Source of the DNA: Wurfbainia villosa
Lineage: Eukaryota; Streptophyta; Magnoliopsida; Zingiberales; Zingiberaceae
NCBI GenBank assembly: GCA_025175895.1
Contig: JAKLTH010000218.1
Location: 75,001 to 139,000, forward strand
DNA length: 64,000 nt
Direction of reading: 5' to 3'
Made by a program: the position numbers and the translations under genes. Shown piece by piece: positions 47,308 through 59,006 of the stretch. How positions within the stretch are numbered: position 1 is the stretch's first letter; each line of letters opens with the position of its first letter. The notes below the pieces were generated by a model. The model was not told the origin of the DNA. It was given only the letters and a program-made list of their open reading frames with translations, and ran no database searches.

Positions 47308-48397
47308 CAATCACTAAATGCCCTCTGACTCGAGAACTCTCGACTTCGGAGGGTTTTACTTTTTATAAATAATAGAGATGGATAACACACTACCCACTCT
47401 TGAATTTAAGTACAGAAGCGAAAAAATAAATAAGCAAATACTAGATGTATACCGACACTAAGTAGATGGTAGAAGTATGCTCAGAGTGTCGGAAGATCGC
47501 CTTGTTGTGGAAGTTTAGCTTTGGTGGACGAGAATGGATTTCGACAACATTTCGACGTAAATTAGATGTCTTCCTCGGATCTGGTCGAGCACATATTTTA
47601 TAAACCCTTTCCAGTCGACTCTACATCAGCCCATCGATATGGAATTCGTGGTCTTTCAGTCGACTGAAACCTCTCTAGTTAACTCCACGTCACTTGGCTC
47701 CGTATCGGGAAATTTGCCTCTTCAATCGACTTAAACCCTTCAGTCGACTGAAACCCTTTCCATCTGCGTCGCACGATCTCTGATCGATCACCAGCTGATC
47801 CTACCAAATAGGTATCCAGTTGACTGATACATATCCAGTCGACTGAACTTCAGTCGACTTGAATCCATCCAGTCGATTGATCCCTGCAAAACAGGATTAA
47901 CATAAATAGATAATATGAAATGTGATAGCAGTAGTAATACTGCTCGATCTCGACTACTAAGTCCCATGCAGACTTTTCATCGGATCAACACCTAGCTTTG
48001 TCCCCCTACAGAAGACTCGGCCTCACCTCTTCACTCGAGGCTTACCTGCCGGCTACTTGTCGGACTTACCACTCTTGATATTCGATCTGACCCACTAGGG
48101 CTTCCACCAGCTGTCCGGTCTACTTGACCCAGCTGGACATTTTGTCGATTGTTCGGTCTCCTGACCCAATCGGTCTTCATGCCAAATATCTGGTCCACGT
48201 GACCCATCTAAACTTCATGCTTGGTGTCTGGTCCTCCTGATATGTTAATATACGTGCCTAGTATCTGGTCAACACGACCTACTAGGACTTCCTGTTAAGC
48301 CTGCACACTTAACATTATTATTAGAACATAAGTGAATCCTAACATTTAACTGTGATTCATAAATCAAAACTAAGGAGTGATGCTCACTGCATCAACA
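47308..48397 (-). mobile_element. SIRE-type (minus) 3' LTR, truncated
   Basis: Collinear with 60246-61337. On the minus strand it starts tgttgatgcagtgagcatc right after the PPT (aaaaagggagagat, 48398-48415). Several copies of the palindrome cagtcgactg or close variants lie at 47610-47880. Confidence 0.85.
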
Positions 48398-48415
48398 ATC
48401 TCTCCCTTTTTGATA

Positions 48416-50590
48416 TATGAAAATACACCGATTAAAGTCAGGAGAATCAAATACCAATATCCAAATATTGACATGTACAATAGATGCATAAATTAAACCA
48501 TATATGAGATGCATAAGTCCTTATCAAATTTTTGGATCTTTCTTTCAATAAATAATTTTTTCTTTAAATCTCTAACTTTATATCTCTTTCTCCCCCTTTG
48601 GCATACATCAAAATAAAAATTAAATTTAAAATGCCAACAAAATATAGTGGAGATAAGAAATTTTCAATCTCAAAAATTAAATTTTAAAATATTCACCTGC
48701 GAATTCGAATTCAAAAACTTAATTTACTCTTTTTAATTTCAAACAATATTTCTAACTTTTCAAAAATTTTCATATTTTAAAAATTTTCAAAATTTTTAAC
48801 ACTTCCCCCAAATAAAAACTCATTTTCAAAATATTTAAAGAATTTTTAAAATTTTTCAAAGCTCCTCCTGAATAATTTTACAAAGCTCCCCCTGAATAAT
48901 ATCATATTTTTAAATTCCAAAATTTTTAAAATTTACTAACTCCCTTTGAATAAAAATTTTCAAGAATTTTCAAAAAATCTCAAACTCTTTAAAGTTTTTC
49001 AAAACTTCTCCTTTAATAAAGCTTTATAATGTTTAATTCTTATACATCAAAACCTAGATAGTAATTTTAAAAATCTTTAAGCTTTTTAAACTTAATCTTT
49101 TTAAAGTAAAATTTTCTCCCCCTTAATTTAAGTTTTTAATTTTCAATACTCACCTTAGAATTATAATTTTTTTTTAAATTAGATATTTGAAAATATCTTA
49201 ACTTCCCCTTAAAGCTAGAGTGTTTGAAACACATTTAAGACTCTCCTTAATTGAAGCTTTTCAAAATTTAATAAACTTGAAACTATTTTCTTCCCCTTAA
49301 TTATTTTTTTTAATTTAAATTTTGAATAAAGAAAATTATCTTGAATTGATTTGGGATTACTTATGTTAATTGATTTGATTTTATTTGAATTGATTAACTG
49401 AGTTGAATCGATTAAGTTCACTAGGTTGATACCAAAGTTGAAATAATTAAGTTGAATTGATTAGATGGTTTGGATTGATAAGATGGTTAATTAAGTTGAT
49501 TAGAATTGAGTTAATTAAGATGGTTAAATTGAATTGATTAAGTTTAGTTGATTAAATTGAATTGATTATGTTTATGTTTAATTAAGTTGTTGTTAAGTTT
49601 AATTAAGTTTTGATTAAGTTTAATTATGTTATTGTTAAGTTTAATTAAGTTGTGATTATGTTATTATTAACTTTAATTAAGTTGTGATTATGTTATTGTT
49701 AAGTTTAATTAAGTTATTGTTAAGTTTAATTAAATTGTGATTAAGTTTAATTATGTTATTGTTAAGTTTAATTAAGTTGTGATTATGTTATTGTTATGTT
49801 TAATTAAGTTGTGATTAAGTTTAATTATGTTATTGTTAAGTTTAATTAAATTTAAGTAAATTGTTAAGTTAATTTAATTAATTAATCTTGATTAAATTCT
49901 AACTCATCTCATCTAAGCTAGGTTTTCAATATACTTATTCATATACGTTTTGTGAGATGAGGATTTCTTTTTTATCTTAATTAAATTTAATGAGCAATTT
50001 CAAAGTGTTTTAAACTTGTGTTAGATTCAAGCTTGGTTTGAGTTAGTCAAGTAGGTTCTTCCAGTATTGACTTCCAGGTCGTGGCGAGGCACATGACCTT
50101 CTTGGTTATCGGAGCAACGACCACTTTCTAGATAAAGTCAATCAAGGAATCAAGTACTTGATTCACTTTAGACTAAGTCTTGGTCTAACTAGTTAAAGAC
50201 TTAGTGAGTTAGCTTCGGTCAGTTCCACTCGACTTAGTGCACCAGGTCGTGGTGAGACACATGACCTTCTTGGATATTGGAGCAACGACCACTTTCTAGA
50301 CATGCACTTCGAAGAGTTTATCTAACTTACTATCAGTTCACTTGTCTTAGTACTAGGTTGTTCAAGTTTAAACTACTTTGTTTCCTATCTAGTTCATTCT
50401 AAATTAAGCAAGTAAAGTAAACTAAAGCATGCGAGTGTTTTATCTAATTAAGGAAACAATCAACGAGTTAGCTCCCCCTTCATAGTAGCTTTGTTGGGTC
50501 TTATTCACTAAGTAAACTTGTTCTTTGGGAATCCAAAATTGGTTCGGTCCAACTTGATTGACTAAGCTAGTCTTAGGAACCCAAGCTTGG
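48416..50590 (-). other. AT-rich non-coding interior of minus SIRE-type element
   Basis: No coding region is visible. It contains a second PPT-like aaagggggagaaaga (minus, about 48588-48602), an AT-rich array of gttaagtttaattaagttg-like units (49540-49870), and at 50030-50300 two copies of a block with ccaggtcgtgg and ggagcaacgaccacttt. That block is the reverse complement of part of the gag-RT spacer of the plus element (54535-54590), showing the two elements share this non-coding stretch. The frame 49215-49421 is AT-rich noise. Confidence 0.7.
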
Positions 50591-50592
50591 AC

Positions 50593-50931
50593 TCAACCTT
50601 TATCATTTCTATTAAAAAAGAACATGTATGATCTATATGTGTCCTTAGACTTGTATCCGAGTCTGAACTTGTTGTACACGGCTCGTTGAGACCCAAACAT
50701 CATGTTGAGATACTTGGATCCCAATCTGAACCTTTCCAACGATCGAGTGAGATCTTCTACTTGCCTTTTTAGGACAAAGTTCTCTTCCTCAAGCTTTGCA
50801 ACTCGAGTTGAGTCTCTATCCTTAATTTGGCAAGTCAAAGTCTTCGAGTTGACTTGCTCCTTAAGTACTTGAACTTTTTCAAGAAGCGAGTCAACTCGAT
50901 TCTCGAACTTGGCTAGTTTCCTACCACACAT
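50593..50931 (-). pseudogene. SIRE-type (minus) gag C-terminal part
   Basis: This minus frame reads a heptad-like Lys/Glu/Leu-rich coiled coil (FENRVDSLLEKVQVLKEQVN, KLEEENFVLKRQVEDLTRSL) and ends ERFRLGSKYLNMMFGSQRAV, a stretch also found in the plus element at about 54000-54070. It is typical of the C-terminal gag of SIRE/Maximus elements. It is the downstream half of the gag that starts at 59645; the plus-strand element was inserted just before it. Confidence 0.8.
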
Positions 50932-50932
50932 G

Positions 50933-52311
50933 TGTTGGTGCAGTGGGCACCAAAGTCGAACCGGTATTTTGATTATGGCAAAAGGCTCAATAGTTAAGGG
51001 TATATTTGTTATCTTACGAGCTCAATTAAGTGTGCGAGGAAGCCGAAGGTGTACTGGTGAAGACCGGAAGCGAGGCTACAAGGTAAGCTCGTGTGAAAGC
51101 GAAGCAAGGTCGTTAAGCGTAGATCCGACCCAATACCTCCAATGGAAGGTCTAGGTCGAGATCAAATGGTTAGAACCATCGTACTTTATATTTTAAGCTA
51201 ACTTGTACTGCAGTCCAAAACCCTTTGACTACAGTCAACTGCTAGTCAAGTTCCAGCCTCGAGAAGAGCTCGAATTTCAAGGGGGTGAATTTGGACTTGA
51301 CTCGTGTTTTGGTACAAAGGGTGATGTGGCATCAAGGTGGACATCCAAACCATCACCAAGCTTCCTTGTGGTGGACGCCAAGATAAGGTGAGTTGGCACA
51401 AGATGGTTGGCTCCCATGATGTGGCACAAGTTGAATGGCTCCAACAAGTTGGCGCCCAAGGAGGTTGGAGGTGGCACAAGGTGGTTGGATGAAACACCTC
51501 ATCCTCAAGTTGGCGCCAAGGAGGTTGGAGGTGGCACAAGGTGGTTGGATGAAACACCTCATCCTCAAGTTGGCGCCCAAGGAGGTTGGAGGTGGCACAA
51601 GGTGGTTGGATGAAACACCTCATCCTCAAGTTGGCGCCCAAGGAGGTTGGAGGTGGCACAAGGTGGTTGGATGAAACACCTCATCCTTGAGTTGGCACAA
51701 GGAGGTTGGAGGTGGCACAAGGTGGTTGGATGAAACACCTCATCCTTGAGTTGGCGCAAAGGATGTGGATGAACAAGTCTTGGGGATAAGAACCTCACCT
51801 TGGACACTACCTATGTCTAAATTCATAGATCAATATCCATAAATAGACATGTTCAAGCCAAGCAAATAACAAGAATTCAAGAGCTCTCAACACTACGCCG
51901 TAACGCCGCTACTACTACTACTCACATTTGCTACGACGAAGTGCCGCGACAACGAAAGCTACATCTTCTACTTATAAGAGTTGTCGGTATATTTATTTAA
52001 GTTCTACTTCTTTAAATTGTCTTTGTGCTTTAATCGTAACAAGGAAAGGGGAGTGTCCTTTGCCTTGATTTCTTTTGTAATCGTTGCTCCTACCTCCAAC
52101 GAGGAGGAGTGGTTTTAGTGAATTGCCCTCTCGTGACGTGATCAAGGATCACTAGGGCCGTGGATTAGCAATCGAAAGATTGTGAACCACGAAAAATATC
52201 TTGTCTACTTTATATTTCAGTGCACTCTCTACTTGCTTTTTACTTATTGCAAAAGTTTTTAACGACATCGTATCGCTTATTCACCCCCTCTAGCACACTT
52301 TCGATCCAACA
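50933..52311 (+). mobile_element. SIRE-type (plus) 5' LTR
   Basis: 1,379 bp. Compared with the 3' LTR it lacks about 80 bp near 51030-51060 (the stretch with gtgggaaccgaggtggtc at 57690 is absent). A cataaatag TATA-like motif is at about 51838. It holds a five-unit minisatellite. Confidence 0.9.
51448..51749. repeat. Minisatellite, ~61-bp unit x5, in SIRE-type 5' LTR
   Basis: The unit gttggcgcccaaggaggttg, followed by gaggtggcacaaggtggttg and gatgaaacacctcatcct, occurs five times. The 3' LTR also has five (58136-58440). The unit is open on both strands, which explains the many overlapping frames here. Confidence 0.9.
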
Positions 52312-52327
52312 ATTGGTATCGAGTCGG
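52312..52327 (+). other. SIRE-type (plus) primer binding site
   Basis: attggtatcgagtcgg begins right after the LTR end at 52311 and resembles the tRNA-iMet complement ttggtatcagagc. Confidence 0.75.
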
Positions 52328-52682
52328 GCGCTAAGATTCGTGAAACCACCAATCTAGCTTTGTTTTTCTTTTTTTACAGATTTTTTATTTATTTATTTCT
52401 GTTTTCGTATAATTATTTCACTTGCTTATCTTCTCCTACATATAGAATTGCATTAGAGGCTTTAGGATCCGGATAAGGTTGTCCTTCGGGTTAGATCCCG
52501 AGTAAGGTTGTCCTCCGGAACTTCAACGACATTCGCATTTGATTGTTTATTTCTTTCTGCAAGTTACATTTTATATATCTTTTTTTACTTCCCGCACTAC
52601 TAATCCAAGACGAAAGTCTTGGAATATTCTTTCCGTGTGTGTTTTGCAAGATTCTTTTCGTCGTTCTTCTTCTTGTTTTTAA

Positions 52683-54155
52683 ATGGCCCATCTCGAAGGG
52701 TTTAGCACCGCCCGACCCCCGTTTTACAACGGTAATGACTTTCGTTATTGGAAGGGTCGGATGGAATGCTTTCTTAAAACCCAAATCGAGATGTGGATCG
52801 TAATCCAAACCGGTTTCACACTTCCTATTAATGAAGATGGTGAATCTTTGGGTTACGATCAATGGTCAAATTCCATGAAAAACAAGTAGAAGCCGATGCC
52901 AAGGCAACTCAAATCTTGCAATGTGGTTGTCCAAGGAAGAGCTCAACCGCGCTCCTTCATTAGTGCAAAGGACTTATGGACCAAGCTAGTGGAACTACAC
53001 GAAGGCACCGACGACACGAAGGTATGTAAAAGAGATTTACTTTTAAATAAATTGTATAACTTGAAAATGCAGGAAAACGAGACCGCAACTCAACTACATG
53101 CTCAGATCCAAGACATCGCCAACCAACTCCATGCCATCGGACAAAAGGTCGAGAATCGCGACCTTATCGTATTCTCTTAACTCGCTTTCCTAGGACCACC
53201 TTGTGGGCATCCATGGTCGATGCCTACAAGGTCTCCAAGGACCTTTCTAAAATTAGGTTAGACGAATTGTTTTCGAACTTGAATTACATGAGCAAACTAA
53301 CGTGGTCGTGCCGAGAAGAGTATTGCGTTAGTTGCGTGTTCCAAGAAGAAGAAGCCCGCAAGCAAGCCACCCCTCAAGGAAGAAGACGAGTCCGAATCGG
53401 AAGTAGACTCGAATAGAATCCGAACTAGTCAATCTAGTTCGGAAGATGATCAAGAGACGAAAAACGACCAACAACTCAAGGTAAGCCTAAACCTAATTCA
53501 AATACTTCTAATTTTAGATGCTATGAGTGCAGAGTTCGGTCACATCAAGTCCGAGTGCCCAAAGCTAAAGAATAATGCATCAAAGACCAAGAAAGCGCTA
53601 AACGCTACTTGGGAGGAGTTGTTTGAGGAAGAAGATTTATATATCCAAGCTCTAATGGCCAAGCCGATCGAGCACGACTAAAATCAAGAAGAGTCCGAGT
53701 CCGAATCCGATGATGAGCTTCCATTCAAGACAAGCCACGGATCCGTATCCGGTTCAAAAGAATCATTAAGGGTAAGTCGGTCGTTACTTAATACTTTGTA
53801 TGGTGCAATTAAATTTTTAAATAAGAAACTAGCTAAGTCCGAGTCCAAGGTCGAGACCCTAATTGAGGAGGTTAACCTCCTCAAACATGAGGTCTCCCTA
53901 ACCTCTTCGACTACTCGTATTCAAGAGGAGGACTCAACTGCTGAAAAGCTTGAAGTTGAGAACTCGCTTGAAAACACAAGTCGAAGACCTTAGGAACACG
54001 TTGGAAAGGTTCACTTTGGGATCCAAGGGACTTGACCTCTTACTTGGATCACAAAGGGCCGTGTACAACAAGGCCGGACTCGGGTTTAACTCAAATACAA
54101 CCAATAAGTCATATATGTCTATAGTAAACCAACATAAGAAAAATGTCCAAGCATA
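52683..54155 (+). pseudogene. SIRE-type (plus) gag
   Basis: From Met 52683 it reads STARPPFYNGNDFRYWKGRM, the N-terminal gag signature of SIRE/Maximus elements, then SAKDLWTKLVELHEGTDDTK and LHAQIQDIANQLHAIGQKVE. Stops at 52888 and 53178, and later frame changes, break it. A zinc-knuckle remnant CYEC...HIKSECPKLK lies near 53522-53570 across a frameshift. A coiled coil (NKKLAKSESKVETLIEEVNL, 53796-53990) and the ERFTLGSKGLDLLLGSQRAV tail (to about 54060) follow. Gag would form the particle; this copy cannot. Confidence 0.9.
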
Positions 54156-54159
54156 GGTC

Positions 54160-54955
54160 CCTAAGATCACTTTGATTTCAACTTTAGGATCTAACATGTA
54201 TTGGGTTCCCAAGGACCAAATTCACTATGTGAATAGACCCACTCGATTCAATGGTCCAGGGGGAGCCAATACAAAATGTATTTTTGTTAAGTCTTAGAAA
54301 TTGCATGCTTAGTTTTTCCTTTATTTTTAGAATGGTTAGATAGGACTCATAACCAACTAAAATCCTGCGAAAAGATTGAGCCTCGGGGAGCCTCTTTTCA
54401 AAAATAAATCAACTAAAATCCTACGAAAAGATTGAGCCTCGGGGAGCCTCTTTTCAAAAATAACTAGTTAGACCAAGATCTAGTCTCAAGTAAGTCGAGT
54501 TATCAATTTCTTGAAATTAGCTTTGTCTAAGGAAGTGGTCGTTGTTCCGATCAAAGAAGGCCTCTGTGCCTCGCCACGACCTGGAAGCTAATCTCTTGAA
54601 AAGATTACTTGATGAGCTTAGACTAAATCCGAATCTAACCTAATGTTGGTTAATTTAAATTCATTAAAATTAATCAAGTAAAATTGAAAGTCATCTCACA
54701 ATAATAACACATAGGAATAACATGTTTTGATCATGTAGATATTGGTGAGATGATTTAGGTTTAAAAACTTACAAACAACCCTTTAGTAATTCCATTGATC
54801 CTACACATAAGAGTCGAAGAAACCATTAATATAGTTTTCGACGAAGGACACGAACCTGCTCAATCCTTAACAAAACCAACTAGCAAATCAACTTATAGCT
54901 TAACCCGACTGATCTTGAACTTGAATCTCGTCCTAACCCAAGTCATCCTATCGAC
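54160..54955 (+). other. Non-coding spacer in place of protease and integrase
   Basis: No WxLDSGCSxHMTG protease motif, WHxRLGH zinc finger or DDE integrase is found in any frame. A 56-bp unit with gagcctcggggagcctcttt occurs twice in tandem (54354-54465). Part of the spacer (54535-54780) is shared in inverse with the minus element. Confidence 0.75.
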
Positions 54956-54958
54956 CAA

Positions 54959-56249
54959 GTGATAGATGACTCTAACCCAAGTCAAACTAGAACTCACCCA
55001 AGTCATCCTATCGACCAAGTGATAGATGACCCTAACCCGAGTCACACTAAGACTCAAACAAATCATCCTATCAATCAAGTTATAGGTGATCCAAATTTAG
55101 GGGTTCGAACTAGAGCTTCATACCGAAACCTTAATCAAATCTCGTTAATTTCCAAAATCGAACCCAAAACTATTGAACAAGCACTTCTTGATCCCGACTG
55201 GATTATTGCTATGCAAGAAGAGCTAGCTCAATTCACTAGAAATGAAGTCTGGGAATTAGTACCACCACCTAAAGAAAAATCAATTATTGGAACAAGGTGG
55301 GTATTTCGAAATAAACTTGATGATAAAGGTGAAGTAGTTAGAAATAAAGCTAGGTTAGTCGCAAAAGGGTTTAGTCAAGTCGAAGGTTTAGATTACGATG
55401 AGACCTACGCCCCCGTAGCAAGACTAGAGTCCATCCGAATGTTGTTAGCATATGCTGCACATCGAGGTTTTGAATTGTTTCAAATGGATGTCAAGTCAGC
55501 ATTTTTGAATGGATACATTAAGGAAGAAGTTTACGCTACCAACCTCCGGATTCGAAAATCTAGATAAACCTGACCATGTCCTTAGACTTAAGAAAGCCCT
55601 ATATGGACTCAAACAAGCCCCAAGAGCTTGGTACGAAAGGCTTTCGATCTATCTTAAGTCCAAAGGATTCAACCAAGGTTTAGTCGACCCAACCTTATTC
55701 GTTAAAACCGTAGGAAAAGAAATCTTTATAGCCCAAATCTATGTAGATGATATAATTTTTGGAACTACAAACTCGATCCTGCTAAACGAATTCATCTCAC
55801 TTATGGAAAGTGAATTTGAAATGAATTTAGTGGGAGAGTTAAGTTTCTTCTTAGGTTTACAAATTAAACAAACTAAAGATGGAATATATTTACATCAACA
55901 AAAATATACTAAGGACTTAATAAATCGATTTGGAATGCAAGATGCTAAAATAATCAATACACCTATGGCAACTAATGTTAATATAAACGAAGATGTAGAA
56001 GGAAAACCCGTTGACCTAAAATACTATAGGAGCGCAATAGGAAGTCTCCTATACTTAACCGCGAGCCGACCCGACATTTTATTCGCGGTAAGTATGTGCG
56101 CAAGGTTACAAACCTGTGCCAAGGAGTCTCACCTAACCCTAGTCAAGCGTATCCTTAGATATCTAAAGGGCACGCTAAACGTAGGTATTTTGTACCCTAG
56201 ATCTATCGAGTTTAATCTAATCGGCTACTCCGACTCGACTATGCGGTAG
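54959..56249 (+). pseudogene. SIRE-type (plus) reverse transcriptase
   Basis: Frame 54959-55540 has ALLDPDWIIAMQEELAQFTR, GTRWVFRNKLD, ARLVAKGFSQVEGLDYDETY and FQMDVKSAFLNG (first catalytic Asp). A small deletion near 55537 shifts into 55509-56249, with ALYGLKQAPRAWYERL, the catalytic IAQIYVDDIIFG and SLLYLTASRPDILFAVSMCA. The segment after the frameshift is well kept. It starts about 800 bp after gag without protease or integrase between. The first 50 or so codons (repeated SHPIDQVIDDPNP-like units) are linker. Confidence 0.92.
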
Positions 56250-56665
56250 TAAACTCGATAGAAAGAGCACGAGTGGTTGTTGTCAAATCCTCGGCTCGAG
56301 TCTAGTAAGTTGGTGCGAGGAAGCGACATTGCGTTGCCTTATCTACCACCGGCCGAATACGTTGCGATGGGTGAGTGTGTCTCTCACCTCTGTGGATGAA
56401 GCACACTCTCCAAGACTTTAGCTTAATCTTTAACAACATTAAAACCTACATAGATAACATTAGTTCAATTAACTTAACTAAAAATCCAATATGTCATTCT
56501 AGGACAAAACATATAGAAGTTAAACACCACTTCATTAGGGAACATGTAACTAATGGAACTATACAACTAGAGTATGTTGAGTCCAAATCAAACCTAGCGG
56601 ACATCTTCACCAAACCCGAATTTAGTTTATTAAGACGAAAGTTAGGTATGTGCGTAATAGAGTAG
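56230..56665 (+). pseudogene. SIRE-type (plus) RNase H
   Basis: It begins IGYSDS at the end of the RT frame, then breaks at 56247. After several frame changes 56375-56665 carries TYIDNISSINLTKNPICHSR, HFIREHVTNGTIQLEYV and NLADIFTKPEF, typical of copia RNase H. The usual CDN has become IDN. It ends at 56664 with no env-like frame after it. Confidence 0.88.
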
Positions 56666-57264
56666 GATTTAAATTTTTCTATATATGTACTCTACTTTTG
56701 CTTCTTTTTATGAAATTAGCCTAAGTCTTACCTTAGAAATCATATACCTATAGATTTAAGGAGCCAACACATCTCACAACACATAGGACTAATGTGTTTG
56801 TGTACTTAGCCACGAGACAGGCGTGAGATGTTAGGACCTTACTCCCGGTTCCGATGTAGATTCGTGCATCGACATGAACCATGGAGTATAATTATTTAAA
56901 ATTAATCAACTCCTTCAAGACTTATTGATCATTCTATATCAATCAAGTCCAACCGGAATTGTACATTTTAGATGAACATATTTTCAAGCTTATTATTATT
57001 TTAAAAAAAAAAATATATTTATATTGGGAACTTGCTTGGACTTACAAACCTTAAAATATATTTACAAACTTTTTGAGTTAAGGCAAAAGGGGGAGAAAGT
57101 CACAAAAGTAAGGAAGAAATTAAACAAAATTATTACCTTTTATATTAAGTAATTCCGTTTACTTAAGCAACTATTAAGGGGGAGTAAAAATTATTTTTCA
57201 AGAACTCACCTTCGGTCAAGGGGGAGGTTACCTCAAAGGGGAGAACTTGAAACAATAATATTTC

Positions 57265-57490
57265 TCACTCATGCTTAATCTTTATGCTAGCTCACTCATG
57301 CTTAATCTTTATGCTAGCTCACTCATGCTTAATCTTTATGCTAGCTCATTCATACTTAATCATTATGCTAGCTCATTCATATTTAATCATTATGCTAGCT
57401 CATTCATATTTAATCTTTATGCTAGCTCATTCATATTTAATCTTTATGCTAGCTCATTCATGCTTAATCATTATGCTAGCTTACTGTTAT
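57265..57490. repeat. 27-bp tandem repeat, about eight copies
   Basis: The unit atgcttaatctttatgctag plus ctcactc repeats every 27 bp, with cat/ctt variants. As 27 is a multiple of three, overlapping frames stay open and give repeats such as MLNLYASSL; there is no sign of a real protein. Confidence 0.85.
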
Positions 57491-57530
57491 GCTTAATTTT
57501 TCCTTAACTTTTGTGTCGGTTTGCCATGAA

Positions 57531-57546
57531 TCAAAAAGGGGGAGAT
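57531..57546 (+). other. SIRE-type (plus) polypurine tract
   Basis: caaaaagggggagatt lies directly before the 3' LTR start tgttggtgc at 57547. A second aaaagggggagaaag is at about 57085, as is common in this lineage. Confidence 0.85.
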
Positions 57547-59001
57547 TGTTGGTGCAGTGGGCACCAAAGTCGAACCGGTATTTTGATTATGGCAAAAGGC
57601 TCAATAGTTAAGGGTATATTTGTTATCTTACGAGCTCAATTAAGTGTGCAGAAATGCTAAAGTTGAGCGGAAGGTCTGCGACACCCGGTGGGAACCGAGG
57701 TGGTCGGGCAACGCCAGAGGGACTTCGGAGGAAGCCGAGGTACTCGGGTGAAGACCGGAAGCGAGGCTACAAGGTAAGCTCGTGTGAAAGCGAAGCAAGG
57801 TCGTTAAGCATAGATCCGACCCAATACCTCCAATGGAAGGTCTAGGTCGAGATCAAATGGTTAGAACCATCGTACTTTATATTTTAAGCTAACTTGTACT
57901 GCAGTCCAAAACCCTTTGACTGGTCAATCGCTAGTCAAGTTCCAGACTCGAGAAGAGCTCGAATTTCTAGGGGGTGAATTTGGACTTTAATCGTGTTTTG
58001 GTACAAAGGGTGATGTGGCATCAAGGTGGACATCCATACCATCACCAAGCTTCCTTGTGGTGGACCCAAGATAAGGTGAGTTGGCACAAGATGGTTGGCT
58101 CCCATGATGTGGCACAAGTTGAATGGCTCCAACAAGTTGGCGCCCAAGGAGGTTGGAGGTGGCACAAGGTGGTTGGATGAAACACCTCATCCTCAAGTTG
58201 GCGCCCAAGGAGGTTGGAGGTGGCACAAGGTGGTTGGATGAAACACCTCATCCTCAAGTTGGCGCCCAAGGAGGTTGGAGGTGGCACAAGGTGGTTGGAT
58301 GAAACACCTCATCCTCAAGTTGGCGCCCAAGGAGGTTGGAGGTGGCACAAGGTGGTTGGATGAAACACCTCATCCTTGAGTTGGCGCACAAGGAGGTTGG
58401 AGGTGGCACAAGGTGGTTGGATGAAACACCTCATCCTTGAGTTGGCGCAAAGGATGTGGATGAACAAGTCTTGGGGATAAGAACCTCACCTTGACACTAC
58501 CTATGTCTAAATTCATAGATCAATATCCATAAATAGACATGTTCAAGCCAAGCAAATAACAAGAATTCAAGAGCTCTCAACATCGTAACGCCGCTACTAC
58601 TACTCACATTTGCTACGACGGCGTCACTGACAACGAAAAGCTACATCTTCTACTTATAAGAGTTGTCGGTATATTTATTTAAGTTCTACTTCTTTAAATT
58701 GTCTTTGTGCTTTAATCGTAACAAGGAAAGGGGGAGTGTCCCTTTGCCTTGATTTCTTTTTGTAATCGTTGCTCCTACCTCCAACGAGGAGGAGTGGTTT
58801 TAGTGAATTGCCCTCCGTACGTGATCAAGGATCACTAGGGCCGTGGATTAGCAATCGAAAGATTGTGAACCACGTAAAAATATCTTGTCTACTTTATATT
58901 TCCGCTGTGCACTCTCTACTTGCTTTTTACTTATTGCAAAAGTTTTTAACGACATCGTATCGCTATTCACCCCCCCCTCTAGCGACACTTTCGATCCAAC
59001 A
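57547..59001 (+). mobile_element. SIRE-type (plus) 3' LTR
   Basis: 1,455 bp, near-identical to the 5' LTR except for the extra ~80 bp at about 57650-57740 and small indels. It ends cgatccaaca, followed by the TSD acatg. Confidence 0.9.
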
Positions 59002-59006
59002 ACATG

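Larger units (their letters stand above)
50928..59006 (+). mobile_element. Plus-strand SIRE/Maximus-type Ty1/copia element lacking protease and integrase
   Basis: Element 50933-59001, flanked by acatg at 50928-50932 and 59002-59006. LTRs start tgttggtgcagtgggcacc and end cgatccaaca. A PBS follows the 5' LTR, and the classic SIRE PPT aaaaagggggagat precedes the 3' LTR. The interior holds gag (52683-54155), a ~0.8-kb spacer with no protease or integrase, RT (54959-56249), RNase H (56230-56665) and a repeat-bearing stretch before the PPT. The missing middle makes it non-autonomous. Confidence 0.92.

Noticed and set aside
51246..51807. Several overlapping Pro/Cys-rich and Gly/Trp-rich proteins in the SIRE-type LTR
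   Set aside because: Minisatellite of about 61 bp open on both strands; the same artefact recurs at 57935-58287.
56666..57530. An env-like gene after RNase H, as some SIRE elements have
   Set aside because: Only AT-rich sequence and a 27-bp tandem repeat; no signal peptide, transmembrane or glycoprotein-like frame of useful length.
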